Shown here: positions 29,078-38,423 of the stretch, one piece after another | How positions within the stretch are numbered: the stretch's first letter is position 1 | How the letters are laid out: each line of letters starts with the position of its first letter | Source: Alphaproteobacteria bacterium | Lineage (GTDB): Bacteria > Pseudomonadota > Alphaproteobacteria > Micropepsales > Micropepsaceae | Assembly (NCBI GenBank): GCA_018969785.1 | Contig: JAGWXR010000007.1 | Coordinates: 1-39,854 of the forward strand | DNA: 39,854 bases | Reading direction: 5' to 3' | Translations under genes and position numbers: made by a program | Notes under the pieces: model-generated | Databases searched by the model: none | What the model saw: the letters and a program-made list of their open reading frames with translations, nothing else | What the model was told of the DNA's origin: nothing

Positions 29078-30153
29078 GCCATGAACTCCGCGAGCGCGGC
29101 GACGGCCGCGCGGTTGCCTTCCTCGGAACCGACGGAGATGCGCAGGCAGTGGGGCAAGCCGTAGGACGAGACGGCGCGCACGATCACGCCGCGGCTTGCG
29201 AGGAACTCGTCGGCGGCGGCCGCGGTGCGCGGACCCGTGCGGTCAAAATCGACGAGGATGAAATTCGCGACGCTCGGGTGGACCTTGAGGCCGAGTGCGG
29301 CGATCTCGGCTGCAAGCCAGTTGCGCCAGCGGCTGTTGTGTGCCCTGCCCGCGGCCACGTGTGCCTGGTCCCTCACGGCGGCCACGGCTGCGGCCTGGGC
29401 GGGGGCGGACACGTTGAAGGGACCGCGCACGCGCTCATAGGCGTCGACCACGCCTGCCGGTGCATAGGCCCAGCCCACGCGCAGCGCCGCGAGGCCATAG
29501 ACCTTGGAGAAGGTGCGGGTCATGACCGTGTTCGGCGTCGAGGCCACGAGGGCTGCGCCGGTCTCGTAGCCTTCGGCATCGACATACTCGGCGTAGGCGG
29601 CATCGACCACGAGGAGGCATTCCTCGGGCAGGCCCGCCCGCAGGCGGCGCAGCTCGGCTGAGGTGTTGAAGCTGCCGGTCGGGTTGTTCGGGTTGGCGAG
29701 GAACGCGATGCGCGTTCGATCGGTCGCATGCCTGAGGAAGCCGTCGACATCGGTGCGCAGGTCGGGCTCGGGCACGACGACGGGCGTTGCGCCCGCCGCG
29801 AGCGTGGCTATCGGATAGACAAGGAAGCCATGGGCGCTGAAGAGGATCTCGTCGCCGGGGCCGGCGTAGATCTGCGGCAGGAGGTGCAGGATCTCGTCGG
29901 AGCCGTTGCCGCAGATGATGCGGCCGGCCTCGAGCCCGTGTGTTTCGGCGATGGCCTGGCGCAGGGCGCGGGCGCTTCCGTCCGGATAGAGGTTCAGCCC
30001 GACGGACGCGGCGGTAAAGGCCTCGATCGCGTTCCTGCCTGCTCCAAGCGGCGTCTCGTTGGAGGAGAGCTTGTAGACGGGTCCGCGGACGGGCGCCTCG
30101 GAGCGTCCGGCGACATAAGGCGCAATGTTCAGGATTCCGGGTACGGGCTTCAT
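29074..30153 (-). CDS. hisC: Histidinol-phosphate aminotransferase
   Basis: [57 protein letters not shown]. Confidence 0.94.
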   Translation of the reverse strand: MKPVPGILNIAPYVAGRSEAPVRGPVYKLSSNETPLGAGRNAIEAFTAASVGLNLYPDGSARALRQAIAETHGLEAGRIICGNGSDEILHLLPQIYAGPGDEILFSAHGFLVYPIATLAAGATPVVVPEPDLRTDVDGFLRHATDRTRIAFLANPNNPTGSFNTSAELRRLRAGLPEECLLVVDAAYAEYVDAEGYETGAALVASTPNTVMTRTFSKVYGLAALRVGWAYAPAGVVDAYERVRGPFNVSAPAQAAAVAAVRDQAHVAAGRAHNSRWRNWLAAEIAALGLKVHPSVANFILVDFDRTGPRTAAAADEFLASRGVIVRAVSSYGLPHCLRISVGSEEGNRAAVAALAEFMA

Positions 30154-30258
30154 GGGCAACTTATTAGGGTATCCAACGCGATCTGTGCAAAGAAAACGTT
30201 GACTTGCGCGCAGGGCTTCCTTCAATCCCAGAAGCAACCGACGTCGATTTGCGCGCAA

Positions 30259-31431
30259 ATGTCATCCGCCTTCCAACCCCTGTCAGCCGCATCAAGTGTC
30301 GCAGGCGAAGCTGCCGGGCAGGCCTTTACCTTTCCGCCGTCGCAATACCTGCCGCTCGATTCCGGCGAACGCCTCTCGCCCCTGTCGATTGCATGGAAGA
30401 CTTTCGGACGCCTGAATGCCGACAGGTCGAATGCCGTCCTGCTCTGCCATGCGCTGACGGGAGACCAGTATGCCGCGGAGACCCACCCGGTCACCGGCAA
30501 ACCCGGCTGGTGGTCGACCATGGTGGGGCCCGGGCTTCCGATCGACACCAACCGTTTCCATGTCATCTGCTCGAACGTGATCGGCGGGTGCATGGGATCG
30601 AGCGGGCCGCACGACATCGATCCTGCGACCGGCATGCCTTATGGACTGCAGTTCCCGGTCATCACCATCAGGGACATGGTGCGGGCGCAGGCGATGCTGC
30701 TCGACCATCTCGGCATTGCCACGCTTGCCTGCGTGGCAGGCGGGTCGATGGGCGGAATGCAGGCCCTGCAATGGGCTTCCAGCTACCCCGAACGGGTGCA
30801 TGCAGTGCTTGCGATTGCCACGGCGGCGCGCCACTCGGCGCAGAACATCGCCTTTCATGAAGTCGGGCGGCAGGCGATCCTTGCCGACCCGGAATGGAGC
30901 GAGGGCAAGTACCAGACCCTTGGCACGAACCCGCGCAAGGGGCTGGCGGTGGCGCGCATGGCGGCGCACATCACCTACCTGTCGGAGGCGGCACTGCACC
31001 GCAAGTTCGGCCGCAACCTGCAGGACCGCAACGCCCTGTCCTACCGGTTCGATGCCGATTTCCAGGTCGAGAGCTATCTGCGCTACCAGGGGGCGAGCTT
31101 CGTCGAACGCTTTGACGCGAATTCGTATCTCTACATCACGCGGGCCATGGACTATTTCGACCTGGCGGCGGACCACGGCGGCGTGCTGGCGAATGCGTTC
31201 AAGGGAACACAGACGCGCTTCTGCGTGGTGTCGTTCACCTCGGACTGGCTCTTTCCCACAGCCGAATCCAAGAAGATCGTGCATGCGCTGAATGCGGCTG
31301 GTGCCAATGTCAGCTTTGTCGAGTTCGAGACGGATCGCGGGCATGATGCGTTCCTGCTCGACGTGCCGGAGATGTTCCAGACACTGCGCGGTTTCATCGA
31401 TTCCGTTGCGCAGGCCCGGGGGATCAGGTGA
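30259..31431 (+). CDS. metX: Homoserine O-acetyltransferase
   Basis: [68 protein letters not shown]. Confidence 0.95.
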   Translation: MSSAFQPLSAASSVAGEAAGQAFTFPPSQYLPLDSGERLSPLSIAWKTFGRLNADRSNAVLLCHALTGDQYAAETHPVTGKPGWWSTMVGPGLPIDTNRFHVICSNVIGGCMGSSGPHDIDPATGMPYGLQFPVITIRDMVRAQAMLLDHLGIATLACVAGGSMGGMQALQWASSYPERVHAVLAIATAARHSAQNIAFHEVGRQAILADPEWSEGKYQTLGTNPRKGLAVARMAAHITYLSEAALHRKFGRNLQDRNALSYRFDADFQVESYLRYQGASFVERFDANSYLYITRAMDYFDLAADHGGVLANAFKGTQTRFCVVSFTSDWLFPTAESKKIVHALNAAGANVSFVEFETDRGHDAFLLDVPEMFQTLRGFIDSVAQARGIR

Positions 31432-32063
31432 TGCGGGGCGCGCTGCGGCAGGAACTGCTGCGCATTGCGGACATGGTACCGGCGGGCTCGCGGGTGCTGG
31501 ACGTGGGATGCGGGCGTGGCGAGCTGATCGGCTATCTCAAGCAGGCCAAGGGTGCGGATGCGCGCGGAATCGAGCTCAGCCAGTCGGGCGTGAATGCCTG
31601 CGTGGCGCAGGGACTGCCCGTCGTGCAGGGGGATGCCGACACGGATCTTCGTGACTACCCGCCGGGCAGCTTCGATGTCGTGATCCTGAGCCAGACGATC
31701 CAGGCCACCCGCCGGCCGAAGGACGTGCTTGACGAGCTGCTGCGCATCGGGCGCCAGGTCATCGTGTCGTTTCCGAACTTCGGCTTCTGGAAGGTTCGTA
31801 CACGGATCTTCTTCAGCGGGCGTATGCCCAAGACCGGGCTTCTCAGCCATGACTGGTACGAGACACCGAACATCCACCTGTGCACCATTGCCGATTTCGT
31901 GGCCCTGGCCGAGACGGTCGGTGCGCGGATCGAGCGGGCGCTGGCGGTCGATGACGGCGGGGACGTGCGCGAGGTCACGCGTCCGGGATACTGGGACAAC
32001 CTGATGGCGGAGTCTGCGATCTTCCAGCTTTCGCGGGGGCCTGGCCCGCAAGGACCGGCCTGA
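31431..32063 (+). CDS. metW: Methionine biosynthesis protein MetW
   Basis: GSRVLDVGCGRGELIGYL, SFDVVILSQTIQATRRPKDVLDELLRIGRQVIVSFPNFG; start overlaps metX stop. Confidence 0.95.
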   Translation: MRGALRQELLRIADMVPAGSRVLDVGCGRGELIGYLKQAKGADARGIELSQSGVNACVAQGLPVVQGDADTDLRDYPPGSFDVVILSQTIQATRRPKDVLDELLRIGRQVIVSFPNFGFWKVRTRIFFSGRMPKTGLLSHDWYETPNIHLCTIADFVALAETVGARIERALAVDDGGDVREVTRPGYWDNLMAESAIFQLSRGPGPQGPA

Positions 32064-32754
32064 AGGGCACGCGCTGCCGGTGGCCCTTGATGGGTGCAAC
32101 CGACATCACTTCCTTGGTGGCCTCCACCAGATGGACGCCAGCCAGCTTCGGCCAGAGCACCTGCCCCCATGCGTTCCATCGCGTTCCCGACTGCAGCAGC
32201 CACGACGCGCCGAAGGGCGGCATGAACAGCGTCGAGGCGATCGCCGTCGGCGTGAACAGCGCATCTGCCAGCAGGACCTGGAGCTGCGTGCGGGTGAACG
32301 GTCGGCCATGGCCGAAGGGCGTGGTCTCGAACTGGGCCCAGAGGCTGGTGCGGTTCGGCACGATGAAGATGACGCGGCCTTGCGGGGTGAGCACGCGCCA
32401 GACCTGGCGCAGGAGCGGACGCAGGGATTCCGTGTTCTCGACAAGGTGCGCCACGATGATCCGGTCCATGCTGGCGTCGGGCAGCGGGATCGCCGCCTCG
32501 TCGAACAGCGCCGTCAGGTTCGGGGCATGCGGTGGCCAGTGCTGCGCGCCCTGCTGTGCCGGCATGAGGCACAGGGTGCGGGCCGCCTCTGAACGGAACG
32601 GCCGCAGATACGGAAGCGCGTAGCCCAGGCCCACCACAGCCTCGCCGCGCACGGACGGCCAGAGTTCCCTCAGGCGGCGGCGGATGAACTTCGCCGAGGC
32701 CTGCCCGAGACGTGTCTCGTAGAAGGCCTGGAGTTCCCTCGCGTCAAGGAGCAT
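31975..32754 (-). CDS. SAM-dependent methyltransferase-like protein
   Basis: FDEAAIPLPDASMDRIIVAHLVENTESLRPLLRQVWRVLTPQGRVIFIVPNRTSLWAQFETTPFGHGRPFTRTQL. Confidence 0.85.
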   Translation of the reverse strand: MLLDARELQAFYETRLGQASAKFIRRRLRELWPSVRGEAVVGLGYALPYLRPFRSEAARTLCLMPAQQGAQHWPPHAPNLTALFDEAAIPLPDASMDRIIVAHLVENTESLRPLLRQVWRVLTPQGRVIFIVPNRTSLWAQFETTPFGHGRPFTRTQLQVLLADALFTPTAIASTLFMPPFGASWLLQSGTRWNAWGQVLWPKLAGVHLVEATKEVMSVAPIKGHRQRVPFRPVLAGQAPAKAGRSQTPPSGCPSIPDA

Positions 32755-33610
32755 CGCCCGTCTTGCCCGGCTTGTCGGCTGAGCTCTTGCGCCTGAGATG
32801 CGCGGCCCAGCGCGGGTTCAGGTTGGTGATCGGGAAATAGATGAAAACGTCAGTGGTGCCGAACTGGTGGTCGATCACCGCACCGTTGCCGACCTTTGCG
32901 CCCGAGCGGATGTAGCCCTTGACCAGCGGCGGAAGCGCGTGAAGGGCTGCGGCCTCATCGATCGCCTCCTTCGGCATCATGTTCATCGGGACGGCCCGAT
33001 CGGGCAGCGCGTTCACGATCTCGCCCGGTGGGGCGAGGTGGAAGTGGTAGAGGAAGGACAGTTGCAGCGCCAGCTGCGCGGGGTCTGTCCCCGGCAGGGA
33101 GGCGCAACCAAACATGAGGTCCACCTTGTGGCGCAGGAGATAGACGAAGATGCCGCGCCACAGGAGCTGCATGGTCGGCCCGGTGCGATAGTCCTTGAGC
33201 ACGCAGGACCGGCCAAGTTCGAGCAGCTTCTGCCCCTGGCGTTTCCGGAGCATTTCGCCGATGTCATATTCGCCCGCGGTGTAGAAGCCATGGGGCGACC
33301 TTGCTGCGGCCTCGCCACTTGTCAGGCGGTAGGTACCGATGATCCGGTCACCATGCGCGCGATCAACGACGAGCATGTGCCGGCAATAGGGATCGTACTG
33401 GTCGAAGTCACGGCCTTCTGCCTGCATCTCGGGCGAGGGCCTTGCGTTCATCTCGAGATAGAAGACCTCGTAGCGCAGGCGCTGGGCGGCCACGATTTCG
33501 GCTTCGGTCGTGGCGAGTCGTGCCTCAAGGGCGCCAGCCGTGTCGAGCAGGGGATCTTCATTACCGGAGAGGTCACTCGGCGCCGCGTCCTGCGCTGACA
33601 TCATATTCAT
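32744..33610 (-). CDS. GNAT-family N-acyltransferase, OlsB-like (ornithine lipid-type)
   Basis: EIVAAQRLRYEVFYLEM, YDPYCRHMLVVDR, ELGRSCVLKDYRTGPTMQLLWRGI, LMFGCASLPGTDP. Confidence 0.82.
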   Translation of the reverse strand: MNMMSAQDAAPSDLSGNEDPLLDTAGALEARLATTEAEIVAAQRLRYEVFYLEMNARPSPEMQAEGRDFDQYDPYCRHMLVVDRAHGDRIIGTYRLTSGEAAARSPHGFYTAGEYDIGEMLRKRQGQKLLELGRSCVLKDYRTGPTMQLLWRGIFVYLLRHKVDLMFGCASLPGTDPAQLALQLSFLYHFHLAPPGEIVNALPDRAVPMNMMPKEAIDEAAALHALPPLVKGYIRSGAKVGNGAVIDHQFGTTDVFIYFPITNLNPRWAAHLRRKSSADKPGKTGDAP

Positions 33611-33789
33611 ACATTCGTTGCGGCGAGGGCGGGTCTTCTCGCACAGGTGGTTCGAGCGTGCAGTCTAAAGGAGCGACCGGGGGCTTGGCAAAGGAATGGT
33701 TGAATACCCGCCCCTTTCCCGGTGCTGGACTTAACGATGAGAAGCGGGCAAGCCTGTCGGGACCGTCACAGATTTGCTAGGATTCGCTC

Positions 33790-35442
33790 ATGGCAGAGGT
33801 TTCCGGTCCCCCCAAGGCGCAGTCATCGAATTTACTCTTGCGTGCCGCGCATGCGCTTGGCAGCCGCAAGGCAGCAACCATGACAGCGCTCGGGTTTTCC
33901 GCGGGGCTGCCGTTTGCGCTGCTGACGGGCACGATCAATGCCTGGTTCAGCGCGGCGAATGTCGATCTTGCGACGATCGGCGTGCTGTCGTGGATCGGGC
34001 TTGCCTATGCGTTCAAGTTCCTCTGGTCGCCGGTCGTCAACATGGCGCCACCCTTCCCGTTCTCGCGCTTCGGGCGCCGCCGCGGCTGGATCCTGACCTG
34101 CCAGTGCGGGATCGCTGCCAGCATCCTCGTGATTGCGTCGAGCGATCCCTCGACCGGCCTTGCCGTCATGGCGATCGCGGCAGCTGCCGGGGCCTTTGCC
34201 TCGGCGACACAGGACATCTCCATCGATACGTGGCGTATCGAGGTTGCCGACGAGACAGCGCCCATCGACCTGCTGTCGGCGGTCTACCAGTTCGGTTACC
34301 GGGTCGCGGCGTTCATCGGCGGTGCCGGCGCCCTGTTCCTTGCGGATGCGCTGCCATGGAACATCGTGTTCGGCATCGGCGGGCTGATCATGCTTCTTGC
34401 AACGGCCGGCGCGCTGGCGGCGCCGGAGCCGGTGATCGATCGTGCGCGTGAAGCCACCAAGGCACCCGCAAGCCTTGCGTCCCCGCATCTGCGGGCATCG
34501 GTCGTGCTTGCCGTGCTTGCTGCATGGGCGTGGGCGGCGATCACCCTTGTGGCGTTCATGGCCACCGCGGTCGCCTCGGATCCTGCCCCGGACGCGAAAG
34601 GGTTCACGCAGACCTATGGGCCGCTCATCGTGATTGCGACGGTGATCTTTCCCTGCGCGCTTGCGGCTGCGATCGCACATCTTCCGGCCGGGCGCACCCT
34701 GCTTGACCGCCTGCATTATCCGCTTCGCGTCACGGCATCGACGGACCGGCTTTATGAGGCGATCGTCGAGCCCTTCGTCGAACTGATGGGCCGGCTCAAG
34801 TGGGCTGCCGTGCTGGTGCTGGCGGTGATCCTGAGCTACCGGCTCACGGATGCGGTCTGGGGGCCGTTTGCCTTTCCCTTCTATCTCAACGAACTCCAGT
34901 ACACGAAGACCGAGGTTGCGTTTGCGTCGAAGACCTTCGGCGTCGTGATGCTGATCGCCGGTGTCTCGATTGCCGCCTGGGCCATGATCCGCGTGGGGCG
35001 CATGGCCTCGATGATCACGGGTGCGATCGCGGCTGCCGTCACCAACCTGCTCTACGCGGACCTGGCGGTCGGCAGCCCGGGCATCGACAGCTTCCTGACC
35101 TTTACGGGACTGATGTCGCTTGGCGAGGGGGCCGGGGCCGATCCGCGAATGCTGCGCCTGATGACGGCCATTGCGGGCGAGAACATTGCGGCGGGGTTTG
35201 CCGGCGCGGTGTTCGTTGCCTATCTCTCATCGCTGTCGAGCCGCCTGCACGGCGCCGTCCAGTTCGCGGTATTCAGTTCGCTGACGATGCTGATCGGGAC
35301 GCTGGGACGCGGTGCGCTGGGTGACATGATCAAGACCGACGGCTATGCCAATGTCTTCATCATGACCATGTGGATCGGCGGGATCGCCGTCATTGCGTGT
35401 GCGCTCGAGTGGATCCGGCAGTCGCGGCTTCCACCCGAATAG
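33790..35442 (+). CDS. AmpG-family muropeptide MFS transporter
   Basis: GFSAGLPFALLTGTINAWFSAANVDLATIGVLSWIGLAYAFKFLWSPVVN; RRGWIL; multiple TMs. Confidence 0.88.
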   Translation: MAEVSGPPKAQSSNLLLRAAHALGSRKAATMTALGFSAGLPFALLTGTINAWFSAANVDLATIGVLSWIGLAYAFKFLWSPVVNMAPPFPFSRFGRRRGWILTCQCGIAASILVIASSDPSTGLAVMAIAAAAGAFASATQDISIDTWRIEVADETAPIDLLSAVYQFGYRVAAFIGGAGALFLADALPWNIVFGIGGLIMLLATAGALAAPEPVIDRAREATKAPASLASPHLRASVVLAVLAAWAWAAITLVAFMATAVASDPAPDAKGFTQTYGPLIVIATVIFPCALAAAIAHLPAGRTLLDRLHYPLRVTASTDRLYEAIVEPFVELMGRLKWAAVLVLAVILSYRLTDAVWGPFAFPFYLNELQYTKTEVAFASKTFGVVMLIAGVSIAAWAMIRVGRMASMITGAIAAAVTNLLYADLAVGSPGIDSFLTFTGLMSLGEGAGADPRMLRLMTAIAGENIAAGFAGAVFVAYLSSLSSRLHGAVQFAVFSSLTMLIGTLGRGALGDMIKTDGYANVFIMTMWIGGIAVIACALEWIRQSRLPPE

Positions 35443-37648
35443 GCCTCTCGACCTCTGCGGGGGCGAAGCGCTGAAACACGGCTGCGAGCGCCACAGGGTC
35501 GAGCGGCTTGGCCAGGAAATCATCCATGCCCGCGTCGATGCAGACCTGGCGGTCACCCTGAAGCGTGCTTGCCGTCAATGCCACGATGGGCGTGCGCGTC
35601 TTGCGGCGGCCTGTCTTTTCGGCCTCGCGGATACGGCGCGTGGCTTCAAGGCCGTCCATCTCGGGCATGTGCACGTCCATGAGGACGATGTCGTAGGGTC
35701 GCGCGGCAAGGGCCTCGAGCGCCTCGCGTCCATTGCCGACGGTATCCACCGTATGGCCGAGCTTTCCCAGCATGGCGGTCGCCAGCATGACATTGATGCG
35801 ATTGTCCTCGGCCACGAGGACGCGCAGGGCACGCGCGGAAACGCGGACGGGGTCGCCTCCTGGCGAAAGGCGGTCATCGGCATCGACGGCGCGTTCGCCA
35901 TCAAGAACGGCGCGCACCCGGCGGACCAACGATTGCAGGCGCACGGGCTTGATCAGGTAGCCGTCGAAGCCCGAAGACTGGAATGCCGGCAAGGCGCTGC
36001 GCTCGTTGGGTGAAATCAGCACGATCGACTTCACGCCCTGCAGGCGCGCCTTGAGGCGGACGAGGACTTCGCCGGGCGGCGCGTTGCCGGCGCGTGCGTC
36101 CATGATGAGGAGATGGAACGTGCCGCCAGCCAGCGCGGTCTCGAGGGCAGCCAGTCCCTTGGCGGCGAAGGCATCCGCACCGGCATCGCACAATTGCTGC
36201 ACAAGTACCTCGGAGAGGCCCGCGAAAGCGGTGTGCACGAGGACGCGGACGCCGCTGAGCGACGGGGCTGCCTCAACCTGGGCGGGCGCGCGACGCGCGG
36301 GCAGCGTGAACCAGAACCGCGAGCCCTTGCCCAGCGTGCTCGAGACGCCGATCCTGCCGCCGAGCGCCTGGACCAGGCGCTGGGTGATGGCGAGGCCGAG
36401 GCCTGTGCCACCGTAACGCCGGGCGAGCGAGGAGTCGGCCTGCGTGAATTCGGCGAAGATGCGCGGCAACGCATCCTCGGCGATGCCGATGCCGGTGTCG
36501 GCCACCTCGAAGCGGATAAAGCCCGGGTCTTCGTCGGCCTGCATGGAGATCCGCACGCCGCCGTGGTCGGTGAACTTGACGGCGTTGCCGGCGAGGTTGA
36601 GCAGGACCTGGCGAACGCGCCCCTCGTCGGAAATGAAATTACCCGCGAAGCGCGGGTGGGCGTAGGTCACGATCTCGATGCCCTTCTCGGCGCAGCGCTG
36701 GCTCAGGAGTTCGGCCACACTCTCGATCAGGGCGCGGGGGGCGAATTCGACGTCCTCGAGCACCATGGCCCCGGATTCAATCTTCGAGAAATCGAGAATG
36801 TCGTTGATGATGCCCAGAAGGGCTTCGCCGGAGTCGCGGACGGCACTTGCATAGGAGCGCTGCTCGGGCGTGAGGGGCGTGTTCAGCAACAGGCCTGTCA
36901 TGCCGATCACCCCGTTCATGGGTGTCCGGATCTCGTGGCTCATGGTGGCGAGGAACATGGACTTGGCGCGGTTGGCGCCCTCGGCGCGGTCGCGCGCCTC
37001 GCGCAGGGCCGTCTCGAGCCGATGCCATTCGGTGACGTCGCGACCGACGCTCTGGATCTCGCAGACCCGGCCGCGGTCATCACGGATGGCATGGTCTTCC
37101 CATGTGATCCAGCGCCAGCCGCCGGCTGTCTGGACGCACTGCGTGTATTTCTGTTCGGGGTCGCCCAGCGTGCTTCTGGCGGGTCCGGGCTGCCCGCTTG
37201 TCTCGTCGGGATGAAGCCGCGCAGCGAAGATGCGCCCGAGTGCCTCTTCCCGCTTCACGCCAAAAGCCTTGCAGAAGGCGTCGTTCACCAGCGTGAGGCG
37301 GCCGTCGGGAAGCTTGCGCAGGATGATGTTGCCCTGCTGGTCCACCATCGTTCGATAGCGCCGCTCGCTGAGCTCGATTTCCTGGTTGCGGTGCTGGAGC
37401 GTGTTGATCGTGTTCTCGAGCTCGCGCTTGAGGTGGGCGAGTTCGCCCGAGCGCTCGTCAAGCTGATCGGCCCGGCGCTGGGTGACGAGAAGCAGGAACA
37501 GGAGAACCGACATGCCGGCGATCGAGACGCCGGCAATGATGAGGTGGCTTGCGTTCGGGACAGAGCCTTCCCACAGCACCATGCTGCCGGCCGCGGACAC
37601 CGCCACGGTCAGGGCGATGATGGACAGTATCTTGTGGGCAAGAGGCAC
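35390..37648 (-). CDS. PAS-containing hybrid sensor histidine kinase (HisKA-HATPase-REC-REC)
   Basis: Two N-terminal TMs, PAS, MSHEIRTPMNGVIGM H-box, RFEVADTGIGI, GTGLGLAIT; terminal receiver VLVAEDNRIN...VLMDVHMPEMDG. Confidence 0.93.
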   Translation of the reverse strand: MPLAHKILSIIALTVAVSAAGSMVLWEGSVPNASHLIIAGVSIAGMSVLLFLLLVTQRRADQLDERSGELAHLKRELENTINTLQHRNQEIELSERRYRTMVDQQGNIILRKLPDGRLTLVNDAFCKAFGVKREEALGRIFAARLHPDETSGQPGPARSTLGDPEQKYTQCVQTAGGWRWITWEDHAIRDDRGRVCEIQSVGRDVTEWHRLETALREARDRAEGANRAKSMFLATMSHEIRTPMNGVIGMTGLLLNTPLTPEQRSYASAVRDSGEALLGIINDILDFSKIESGAMVLEDVEFAPRALIESVAELLSQRCAEKGIEIVTYAHPRFAGNFISDEGRVRQVLLNLAGNAVKFTDHGGVRISMQADEDPGFIRFEVADTGIGIAEDALPRIFAEFTQADSSLARRYGGTGLGLAITQRLVQALGGRIGVSSTLGKGSRFWFTLPARRAPAQVEAAPSLSGVRVLVHTAFAGLSEVLVQQLCDAGADAFAAKGLAALETALAGGTFHLLIMDARAGNAPPGEVLVRLKARLQGVKSIVLISPNERSALPAFQSSGFDGYLIKPVRLQSLVRRVRAVLDGERAVDADDRLSPGGDPVRVSARALRVLVAEDNRINVMLATAMLGKLGHTVDTVGNGREALEALAARPYDIVLMDVHMPEMDGLEATRRIREAEKTGRRKTRTPIVALTASTLQGDRQVCIDAGMDDFLAKPLDPVALAAVFQRFAPAEVERPIRVEAATAGSTRAHTQ

Positions 37649-37735
37649 GGACCTGTTGTTCCTGCAAGGTTCGGGGACACGACCCTCGCAGGCTTGAATT
37701 TAGCTTTCCTTAATCGGCCCGGTCGTTGCGGGGGT

Positions 37736-38254
37736 TCAATTGCCCTTGCCTGACAGCAAGCCGCGGATCAGCATCGCACCGATGCCGCCGCCCGCCGCGG
37801 TCGTGCCGAATACCTGGGAAAGCGTCATCGGATCGAACATCGGCTCGCTTCCCGGCGGGAGCGAGGGGTCGCCGGTCGTGACGGCACCGGTCAGGGCCGT
37901 CATGATGGCGGTGAAGTTCAGCAGCGGGGTCGTCCCGTCGGCAATCGCGGTCCAGCCGAGGGCCTGGGTGATGGAGGTGCCGAGCGTGCCTGAGATGCCG
38001 CCGGCCACAGCGCCGGCGCCGGCGGCGGTTGCCTGGCTCGTGCCGCGGCGGGTCACCGAGTAGTACATGCCGGTCAGGGCGGCGATGAGGCCACCTGAGG
38101 CAAGCTGGCCGCTGAGGCCGTAGCTCATGATCAGGTCAGCCACGCCCGCAACATTGAACGAGTTCGCGAAGGCCAGCCCGACCTGGAGGATGGTTCCGAG
38201 AAGCCCGGTGGAAATCACGCCGGGCTGGATCAACAGGTAAAGAAAGCGCGTCAT
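37736..38254 (-). CDS. Hypothetical membrane protein (172 aa)
   Basis: MTRFLYLLIQPGVISTGLLGTILQVGLAFANS; repeated Gly/Ala-rich hydrophobic segments; no family recognised. Confidence 0.6.
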   Translation of the reverse strand: MTRFLYLLIQPGVISTGLLGTILQVGLAFANSFNVAGVADLIMSYGLSGQLASGGLIAALTGMYYSVTRRGTSQATAAGAGAVAGGISGTLGTSITQALGWTAIADGTTPLLNFTAIMTALTGAVTTGDPSLPPGSEPMFDPMTLSQVFGTTAAGGGIGAMLIRGLLSGKGN

Positions 38255-38423
38255 CAATTTTCCTCCATACTGCTTGCGCGGCAGGCTAGCACGTGTCGCT
38301 GATGCAAAAGCGGCGCAGTCCGGGTGATTCTGCGCCCCTCCGGCGGGCGGGAACAAGGGCCTCGATCCCCCATTCCTGCGGCGAGCGTCACAGGGGGACC
38401 ACAAAATCCGGTAGGGGCGTGGC

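Noticed and set aside
30154-30258. SAM-II-type riboswitch upstream of metX
   Set aside because: Looked because SAM-II precedes met genes in alphaproteobacteria. I could not recognise the conserved pseudoknot core; a covariance search (Infernal, SAM-II/SAM-V) would settle it.
36113-37753. 546-aa plus-strand ORF antisense to the histidine kinase
   Set aside because: Mirror of a clear kinase coding sequence; composition artefact.
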